A stretch of 64,000 nucleotides of DNA from Erodium maritimum. Taxonomy: Eukaryota; Streptophyta; Magnoliopsida; Geraniales; Geraniaceae. The stretch covers positions 67,379,675 through 67,443,674 of the forward strand of contig OY997594.1 in NCBI GenBank assembly GCA_963921825.1, given 5' to 3'. This document shows positions 55,580 through 64,000 of this stretch, in pieces. Under the pieces are notes generated by a model. The model saw only the letters and a program-made list of their open reading frames with translations. It was not told the DNA's origin and made no database searches. The first letter of the stretch is position 1. Each line of letters begins with the position of its first letter. A program made the position numbers and the translations under genes.

Positions 55580-58500
55580 GACACCAAACATGGGAACTTC
55601 AACGACAACTTGGATTCGGCGATCGACGGTAGTGGATCGTACTTGGGAATTTAATGATATCTTCAACCAGCATGAAACAAAGGGGAGTCTTACCCGTCAA
55701 CTCTCATTGAGGCTTTCATAGATATTTTCGACAATCTAGAACTTTAGGATGCTCTAGTGCATGGTCACCCATTCACCTGGTTTCGGGGTTGTTATCATCT
55801 TCGTCGAAAGGAATCACACCTTGACAAAGCGTTGTTATCTCGGAATCTATTTTACTCGTTGTTGGATCTAGATTTTTGTAACACTGGGACAAACACCTCT
55901 GACCACTAGCCTATATTGATCTCACTTTCCCAAAAGAGGGCGCCTCCTAGGGCACGAACGTTCCAGTTTGAATCTCAATGGACCTAGGATCCTTAGTGTG
56001 GACATCACGTGTGTAGTCTGAATGGAGTACTGATGCAATAACCCTTCGGGATAGGATAAAATATCTAAGACATAGTTCGGACCACTAGGGAAACACGGTT
56101 TCCGAAAAAATCATAACAAATGGTGCCAACGCCGAATTGCGGAACTAAATGGGTGTATTTTGAATGACATGTGTACACCATCGAGAGGCTATCTAAACTC
56201 AATATGAAAGTGCACTTAAAATGCATGAATCATCTTGGCGATAGCAAGCCAAACACCACTAGTTGATATAGGGGGTAAGAATGCCAAATTCTTTCATGTC
56301 GCAACCTCATTTTAAGACTTGATAAATGCGATTTGTCTCTATAAAATGAAGAAGAAGAACTTGTCACATAGGATGCGGGGATGAAAGACCTGATCATTAA
56401 CTACTTTACAAACATGTTCATTACCCAGTTACCCACCCTGCAATCCATCCATATATGTTCGGGAATGAGGGGCTTATAAAGACCCAGAATGCATCCTTCC
56501 TTCAACCAATTCTCACTGAGGAGGTTCAAGTAACAGTCTTACAAATGGGAACTAAGAAAGCACTTAGACCATACGACCTTAATCCAAGATCTTTCAACAG
56601 TACTAGCCAATTGTGAAGGAGGAAGTTATACGCTTTGTTTTGAAGACCATTGAGGGGAGAGTTTGACCCGTGCCCCAACACCAAAAATATCAATATCATT
56701 TAAAAAAAGCAGATCCAAGAGGGGTCACAAGTCTCCGGCCTATAATCATCTGTAGTGTCATCTTCCGCATCATGTCCAATGTCAAGGCTAACCATATCAG
56801 TCCCCCATGCACAGGATTATTCCCCAACACAAGATGCGTTTATTCCACGTTGATGTATTCAATGTCATGTTCTTATTTATTTCGAAATTATCCGTTACCT
56901 CCACACGAGAAGACAAGGGCGAAGGGATTCATGGCACTCAATCTAGATATGACCAAGGCATATGATCAGACGGAATGACCTTTTATTCTTTTTACAATGC
57001 AGCATGTTGTTTTTCAGATCAATGGAGGGCCTTTATCTCTTTATGCATAGGATCTATTTGTTACTCAGTAACCTCAGGGGTTAGGAGACGGTGAATTTCC
57101 AGCCAAGTAAGGGAATCTACTAAGGGGGCCCCTATCCCCGTACCTTTTCTTACTATATATGGAAGGCCTATCCCGGCTCATGACCAAGGCCTAGGTAGAA
57201 GGGCGTCTTCATGGGTTCTCAGTAGCTCGGGGGAGTGTGTTCTCCTACATGTTCTTTTTCGAATGCTGCTACATTTTTTGCATAGTTGACATTAGGGACA
57301 TCTCTCAATTCAAGCAGAACAAGTCCGAGATATCATCAGAGTTTTTGGAGATCTCTCAATTCAGGTACTTAACACATCGTTGGACACCCGTACTGATTAT
57401 TGCTAGATATTATCAATCCTAGAGACGTCTAAAGCGTCATTGCACCTAGGGGTTCCTAATATGATTGGGAGAGGCATGTCCCAGAGTATCTGGTATTTGT
57501 GTGATAGTCTTTTATGGAGGATCCAATCTTTGTATAAGATCATTTCCCAACTAGGGTGGGAATTCATGATACGCTCAATTCTTACATCCCTCCTGATTTA
57601 CATCATGTTTGCCTTTAAAGTCCCACGAAGCATCACGGATAGGATCCACATCGCACTGGCTAAATTGTAGTGGGTGGGAACATACCTACAACACGACCAA
57701 TTATATGGTAGGAGTAGGAGTAGTTCTATTACTTGAAGGTAGAAAGGGGGTTGGGATTCCATAACCTACAGGATACCAACTTGACTTTTCTTGGTAAAAA
57801 ACTTGAGGCTCCTACTACGACCAAAGACCATTGTATCTCGTCTCTTGAAATATGGTACTACCCCAAAGATGATTTCCTCTTGGTGAAGATTGACACCAAC
57901 TTAAGTTTCACCTGGTCCAGCATGTTCGCAATCCAATCCCTCATGACGGTAGGTCTACGACTGGATATCGGCCCTAGGACACACACTCCTATTATCCATC
58001 AACCCTGGTTGATGGTAGATAATCCAAGGATTAAATAGTATCCATGGTTGTTGAGGAGGCCAAGATGGTTGGTCTTATGATCCTAAGTACCCGAACGTGG
58101 GATATGGGCCTTATCCGATCCATATTTACCCTAGGTGATCAGGATGTGATCTTGTCTATCCCCATATCGATCACACGAACCAAGGATAAATGGTATTAGG
58201 ATGCGGACAAGATGGATGTTAATCCACTCCGGCGGGGACCTGACTGTTATGTGAGAACAGGTTACAGATAAGGGTCCCATCGTGGGGGGTCTTATAACTC
58301 TAAGTGCCTCATGGACTAGTTTACAAAAATCTTAAGGTGGATTTGGTAAATATGGAAGGGACGTATTCCTAAGGTTTGGGGTGGTATCACCCTATCTGCG
58401 ATAGATGTATCCTCAACTACGAAAACAAACCTGATTACATGGAAGGAAACAGTGTCTCAACAACGTCCTCCTCGAACAATGGCCAGCTCCCCAACATTGT

Positions 58501-59003
58501 CTATTTTTAGACTATGCCACCTTCAAGGTCTATGTTCATCAATGTAGATAGAGCTCGTTTCCTAGACACGGGGCAGTCGAGTATGTGTTTCATTTCCCGC
58601 TCGTCTAATGGTCAGTCACGGTTGCCAAGAATGGTGTTATCTCGGTCGTTTGCTCCCCGACAATGGTTGAGGCTCATGGCGTTGCAACATCACTAGTTTT
58701 TGCTAAAGACATCGGTTGGACACAATTTACTATCCGATGAGACACCCTCACTAAGCTATACGTACTCTTTTATCTCAACTCGAGAATATTAAACTCGAAT
58801 TTTTTTAATAGTCAGCGAATAAGTCATTTCATTGGCTTGCTAAGGAAGCCCGTCCAATGCATGTCCTTTCGTGGCCGAGGCAACCCTTGCTCGTTGCACT
58901 TTCTTGTATTGTTAGCGCAAACAATTAATATAACATTTCTTCTTTTGCCAAAAAAAAGTTTGCGTCCAAATTTAAAACATGAGAGAGGAAGTATTCTTTA
59001 GGT

Positions 59004-59426
59004 TGTTGAAGTTTGAACCCACATCAAAAAAAAAATAAGAATTAAGAGTTACTTGTAAAGGATAGGGCCACATCCAACTAACAAGGTTAACATTTTAGTC
59101 GTGCAAGCCAGACTCGATATAAATGGTTCGGTTTAATACAATAATTTATATGGTATCAGAGTTGGCTCTGCACACGACCTATTTGTCACCATCACCGTGT
59201 GGTCTCTGGTCCATATCCACATGTGCAGTATTGGTATTGGTCACGTATAGATCGATGTCCAGGCCTACATATGAAGGGGAGTATTGAAGTTTGAACCATA
59301 TCGAAAAAATATAAGAATAAAGAGCTATGTATAAAGGTTAGGGTCACACCAAACTAATAAAGTTGAATTTTTAGTTATGGAAGCCCGACCCGATATGAGT
59401 GACCTGTTTTAAAAGAAAATTTTACA
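59004..59426 (+). mobile_element. TRIM element, 423 bp
   Basis: LTR1 is 59004-59150 (TGTTGAAGTTTGAACCCACATC..), followed at once by the primer site TGGTATCAGAG (59151-59161). LTR2 is 59282-59426, preceded by the polypurine tract GAAGGGGAG (59273-59281). The LTRs are 147 and 145 bp and clearly homologous. Non-coding interior of 131 bp. The 5-bp flanks do not match cleanly (TAGGT versus CTTGG or TTGGT one base on), so it is older or its end is shifted. Confidence 0.85.
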
Positions 59427-60506
59427 CTTGGTACCAACAGCAGTCATCAGACGATATTGACCGTAGGCACAACAGTACTCATTGTTCCTCTTTTCTAGGG
59501 TATGTACCATAGATAACTCAATCATTTGACTCAGAAGAGTGACTTAAAGACTCTTGAAGATCGAAGTGTTTTCTGCATGAGATAGCCACAATAGTGACCT
59601 TTGTGGTGGACGCTAGTGTCGCGCCAGATTACTCAGTCTAAGGCGGAAAGGTAGACGGAAGGAGAGGTTAAAAGCAATTTGATGAGAGAGATAATAAAAT
59701 AAAATAAACTTTCAGCCTTACCTATACGTTTAGGTAACCACGACGCTTTCAGTCGGCTGATAAAAAAATGTGAGAAATAAAACAAAATTTCATGTTTTTC
59801 CTTTCAGCCTCTTGGACTGTAAATGAGAGTTTATTAGTCGGATTGAAATGAAAGTTTATTATTCATTTATGCTTTCTATTTCTCTTTTTCAACCTTAATC
59901 AGACTAAAGGACGTGGATATTCTTACTATAAATCGGACTTTCATAGGCGTACTTGTTGGCTTGGTCGATCATGAGCCATGGAAAAATCCACGATCGTGCC
60001 GGCCCCTTGCATATCATCAAGATGTCAAGTTTAGTATTGTGCGGACTATTGGGACGTTGTTTCTCCGGGTGATCCCGACCAGAGTAACCATGTAATAGAG
60101 TCATGGTTGATTGCATGTGTTTCCACGTTTTCTGGACTCGGCCCTCTGTATGTTTGACAAGGAGGATAGTGCACCTGTTCAGCCCATTAATTTGTTGTTA
60201 TTGGGCTAGTTTTGCTATTCGATAGGCCATTTTGTTTCTCTTTCTTTTGATGTTGTTGGGCCAATTTTGTTGTTTTTTAGCCTGTGTTTTTTTTATGATT
60301 ATCTTCTTTAAATTCGATTGTGTTTTAATGAATACTTAACGAAACTTTATATAATCTATACTTTATTGTTTTAAACTATTAACACGATAACCTACTTGAT
60401 TTTAGCCAATGAACACACTAGATGTCCTTACGGGTTCGGTAACCATACGTAGTACGTACAAATGCAATGAGTGATCTTGGAAAACAATGACTCTTTTGTT
60501 TATTTG
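59427..60506. other. spacer, no gene supported
   Basis: AT-rich single-copy-like DNA. Short frames on both strands at 59904-60116 have no recognisable domain. Confidence 0.4.
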
Positions 60507-61823
60507 TTTGCAACATTTACTTGTTTTAGCAAGAAAAATCGTTTTATTAATTACTAAAGTCAAATGGTGCAATTACATATATAGTAGATATACTTGGGAA
60601 AACGATGTAATGCTTTGTCCCCGGGTGGGTGAGGGCTGAACAGAACACTCATTCTATCACTAATTTTTTTTGGCTACTCCAAGTGAACATATATCGGTAG
60701 GTTCCTTATTCAAGTTGTAAAATGCATAGTATAACTAAGAATCTTTTCCCAATTCAACTCGGACAGCCTTGTACGGTCTGGAAGACATGTTAATTCTGTG
60801 TAGGGGACCCTTAAAAGGCAATGAGGAGCATGACAGGACACTAAGGAAGTATCAAGAGAAGCAAGAGGTTGAGGGTAGGGCGGTCGTCGATCCCTGAGGG
60901 ATGGGCTGTAGCTCCTCTAAAACTCCATGTACGTCCCTAGACTTCCTAGTGGGTCCAACGAGGCTTCTGAGTACGCCTCACCTCACGGTCTTTCCGACCG
61001 TGTAACATTTTCACGAAGGGGGGTGTTCCCCACTTAGGGGTTCTCCATGAGCCTCAAATGTTGCCCTCTGAGCCTTGGTGGTTGGGTAGAGAGCCTGAAA
61101 TTGGCTCTGGTCGGCCCACGGTCCACCATGGGGGAAGCCTAGGTGCCACAAGACTTGCTTGAAGTTGACATGGAGGCCAATCCGGGGGAGGAGTCATTTT
61201 TCGGGTGGGTGATGATCGCTTTCGGCCAAGCCATCCACCACAACTCCCATTGGTGTGCTAGTTCCCTTGATTAAGTGGTTGCATCCGACACCTCAGGTGA
61301 TTCGCGACAACCTGAGTTCCCTAGGGGATCGCACCCTCTAGAAACTTGGGGCTTCTCGTACCTCCGGTAGGCCGTGATCCACTACTCAACACAGCGAAGA
61401 GGGTGTGATCAACCCCCAAAAGGGTTCCCCGAGCACTAACCGTTAATGGTAGAGGGATCGAGATATGTGGCTGGGTGTCGAACGGTGCGTAGATGGGTCT
61501 CAAGTATGGTCTCATGCGGTGCCTGATGCCCTATAGGCATGAGCCTATCTCCATCCTATTTACTTATAATATTACTCGTTGGCTCCGTAGGTAGGAGACG
61601 TTGAATCATCGGGGTTGGAGACATCGGGGGCATGTCCCTAGTCTCGGGGGGAAGCAACCAAGGACACCAAGAAGAGGTCCGGAGTGGAGTAGGTTGTCGG
61701 GGTTGGTGGCGGGAATAGACAAGAGGAGTGGTCGTGGAAGGCATCGTCGTCATGTACTAGAGGGGGACACGAGTTTTGAGAGAAAACCCTAGTTGCGGGG
61801 TAAGGAGTTTTGCAACATTTACT
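60507..61823 (-). mobile_element. truncated LINE with perfect 15-bp target duplication
   Basis: The insertion is 60522-61808. TTTGCAACATTTACT flanks it at 60507-60521 and 61809-61823 (15 bp, perfect). On the reverse strand it starts near 61808 with a Pro/Thr-rich ORF1 leader (61753-61556) and ends 'taataaaacgatttttcttgc'. ORF1 pieces (61515-61321) are out of frame with each other; no ORF2. It is an internally deleted copy moved in trans. Confidence 0.88.
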
Positions 61824-61888
61824 GTATAGCCAAAAAGATCATTACAAATAAAAATGTTTTTGATACACTTTATTAACTCGGCTAGAAA

Positions 61889-63670
61889 ATGCTATCACGC
61901 TCCGAGTTGTGTGCCTCCTTCTCTAGAGAAAGCTCTAACACTAACTATATCCTCTCTGTCATGTATGCTCTGTTGTCTGCCTCCTTGACTGTTGTGTCGT
62001 CACCACTAGCCCTCGATACGTCCCCTCCACCGCCAGTTGGGAAGCAATTTGCTTACCCCCTTATCATGCCCCTGAAGCCTCCATCTGGTTTCGTACGTCC
62101 GGCTCGGGTGAGAAAAAAATGCTTACCCAAAGCGCACTCATCAATTTCTCCGACCACGCCACTACCATCGTCAAATTTGCCTCTCCCAACTAGTCTTCCT
62201 TTGATGGCTGATATGACGGTGGTGTTCATTTCTCCAGGACTCGCACCACTAGACCCAGCCTCAACAAAGGTGAATTCGAGGGCTTCCTCTAAAGCCTCTC
62301 GGACATGCTTTGTCATAGGTTCCGACTACGCCGTCTCCAACGCCTGATGGTCCTGTCTCAGGGGTTAGGATGACCGCTAGGGATCCGGATCCACCCATCT
62401 TGGTGGCACCAACGGACGACACTTCGGTTAGGGTTCCGACCCCACCCATTTCACTATCACCGTTAGGGGATCTCTAGGGTACGTTTTACGCATGTTGTCT
62501 CTCCTAAGAGGAAGAGATGGAGATCGTGGTGCCATATACATTGGTGGACCCTCGGATACTTGCTCGTCTCTAATATGGTATGGTGGGACGCCTGGTTTTC
62601 CCCAAACCGCCTCGAAAGAAGTCCATCCTCCAGATCATCACGCGTGCATGGGGCCGTTCGGCCGTGGGTTTTGTGGTCAAAGACCTAGAACCAGGGACCT
62701 TTGCACTTTACTTCATATGCTAGGAGGCTAGGGCTTGGGTTCGGAGCAATGTATCGTGGTGCTTCCACAGTCACCTGCTGTTGCTCGACGAGATAGTCGA
62801 TCTGATGGCTCGGGACCTCCCTCGGTTGGACCGCATCCAATTATGGGTGTATGCTCGGGGAATTTTCCCCCTTATCCAGACCAAGGCTACCAAATAAGTG
62901 ATAGGGGCTACGTTGAGGGAGTGTGTGGACGTCCTTTGTGATCAATGGGGTTGTGCTGAGGTGGAACAGTGAGGGTTCGTTTTTGGATTGACCTTCATCA
63001 TCCTCTTCAGCGTACCATGATCATGCGGTTTCGGGAGTTCCTAGAATACTTGACCTATGAACGCCTTCCATCCTTCTGCTTCAATTGTGTTCAAATCAGA
63101 TATATGGTCCCAGACTGTGATTGAGGGTGCCAAGGACAACCAAGTTTGATGATTCAATCTTGGAGTTCAAGTCTGCCACGGTGGAGAAGTCATACGCCAC
63201 AGATTTAAGTATGAAAGCACCACCGCCACCACTGGGGCACCACTAAACTTGTACACGATACCTAAGGCCGAGTCATTTTGGCGGAAGGGCCCCGTTGTAG
63301 CCTCGGACACGATACCTAACTCGTCTCTCGGGATTCAGGGTCGCACCGAGGCTAGGCCTTTTCCTCGAGGACCCGGTTACTCTTCAGAGATAGGCCTCAT
63401 TGGGTCTGTCCCAATTGGGAAGCTGTTAGGCCCATCAAAAAGGCTCTTAGGCCCATTGGGTAAAAATAAGGATATTGTGGGGGAGCCACATGAGGAACAG
63501 GCGAGGGCTGGAAAGCAGCTCCATCATAAAGGATGATAGGTACCCATGGCTTTAGGGACCTACTTTGGGAGGGGTCCTTGGTCTAAGTCTTACCTCCCGA
63601 TCAGACTATTAGGTTCAAGTTCTGTCGCCCTCGGCATGACAAAAAGAGTCCTTGAAAAGCAAGGATCAAG
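61889..63670 (+). pseudogene. LINE ORF1 pseudogene (DUF4283-like, zinc knuckle)
   Basis: An N-terminal Ser/Pro-rich frame (61889-62347), a frameshifted DUF4283-like region (about 62570-62900), then a knuckle at about 63055-63125 ('YERLPSFCFNCVQIRYMVPDC', with the His of the CCHC motif lost), then a C-terminal region (63249-63536; 'GRTEARPFPRGPGYSSEIG') and 'RIKQRLGTTPYESV' near 63670. The layout equals 12840-14580. The knuckle defect and frameshifts make it non-functional. Confidence 0.65.
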
Positions 63671-64000
63671 CAGCGTTTAGGCACTACTCCTTATGAATCT
63701 GTTAGCTACATTGGGAGGCCAGGCTCGAATCACTGGTTGAAAACCAATTCTGACCTCATCAGTTTCAACGAGAGGAGAGCGACGATGGTACATGTGATTC
63801 AGGGATCCCTCCCGGTAAAAGTCCCTAAATCCTTGGGTAGAAGCCCTGAATATTAGCTCACTAATCATTAACTTGCAAAAAAGAATAAAACAGGTAAAGT
63901 AAAACAAAAACAAGTTGATCATCTTGACCCAGAACCGGGATAGAGATCCAGAAGGAGGCCTCGGTGGAGGCCAAGGAGGGGGATACACCGATGGAAGCTT
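63671..64000 (-). pseudogene. LINE endonuclease fragment at the window edge
   Basis: A reverse-strand frame, 63988-63677, 103 codons ('ASTQGFRDFYREGSLNHMYHRRSPLVET'), resembles the start of a LINE AP-endonuclease ('..FR..L..H.P..L.LVET'), with a shift to the next frame ('IVALLSLKLMRSELVFNQ'). Too short and broken to assign further. It continues outside the window. Confidence 0.4.

Larger units (their letters stand above)
53753..58958 (+). pseudogene. LINE ORF2 pseudogene, split by the 1.4-kb repeat
   Basis: The endonuclease begins near 53850 ('LRVLAWNCQCMGSKTRSQHI', 'SYVLFL'), is cut at 54184 after 'YGES', resumes at 55580 ('RHQTWELQRQLGFGDRR') and ends near 55920 ('GTNTSDH'). The RT region covers 56500-57200 with many stops ('LRPIIICSVIFRIMS', 'LNLDMTKAYDQTE'). 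The thumb is 57440-57670 ('HLGVPNMIGRGMSQ'), then 57733-58038 ('VERGLGFHNLQDTNLTFLGKK'). An RNase H remnant follows at 58520-58900 ('FINVDRA', 'LAKEARPMHVLSWP'). Poly-A tail at 58951-58958. The stop density marks it as one of the older elements here. It is of the same RT type as the LINE in the P450 intron. Confidence 0.85.

Overview
This window is nuclear DNA of a flowering plant, most likely a eudicot. The evidence is GT-AG introns, plant core promoters, two cytochrome P450 genes of plant CYP76A type, and a dense nest of plant retrotransposons: L1-type LINEs, long-LTR elements with an initiator-methionine tRNA primer site, TRIMs, MITEs and PIF/Harbinger. I cannot name the species. No operon, CRISPR array, rRNA or convincing tRNA gene was seen.

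Only two genes look intact: a tandem P450 pair on the + strand at 16546-22625 and 40480-42126. Both encode 513 residues with the same exon structure (930 nt + 612 nt), all P450 signature motifs, and matching promoter and 3' flanks. Their single intron is 105 bp in the second copy and 4538 bp in the first, where LINE sequence has swollen it. About 18 kb of nested transposons separates them. They probably act independently as ER-bound monooxygenases of specialised metabolism.

Layout. 1-1665: 3' part of a long LTR. 1666-5892: tandemly duplicated single-copy-like unit, second copy split by two short LINE-like insertions. 5893-16301: LINE fragments on both strands, a 1.4-kb LTR-like repeat, a Mutator-type foldback MITE with a perfect 9-bp target duplication, and a 1.56-kb non-coding retroelement. 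16302-22690: first P450. 22790-24205: short retroelement and a 329-bp TRIM. 24355-32152: LINE with an RRM-type ORF1, split by a 2609-bp solo LTR with 5-bp target duplication. 32180-40085: another LINE broken by two LTR elements. 40203-42200: second P450. 42676-47520: 5' end of a Harbinger element and two more LTR-type elements with tandem arrays. 47521-50500: RRM-LINE fragment, unassigned DNA and a possible small secreted-protein gene. 50728-52630: PIF/Harbinger transposon with a dead transposase. 52773-59426: SINE-like repeat, hAT MITE, decayed LINE ORF2 with a second 1.4-kb repeat, TRIM. 60522-64000: LINE fragments.

The most interesting unexplained structure is in the long-LTR family. At least four copies, on both strands and of different age, keep a small hairpin (TGAGC-loop-GCTCA, mostly GNRA loops). 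It sits just upstream of an acceptor-like polypyrimidine-CAG, with a donor-like GAG/GTAGGG block upstream and variable minisatellites in between. Three copies also carry arrays of the palindrome CGTCACGGATCCGTGACG. This reads like a conserved RNA or processing module in an otherwise non-coding LTR. All homology statements are from reading and memory; no search was run.
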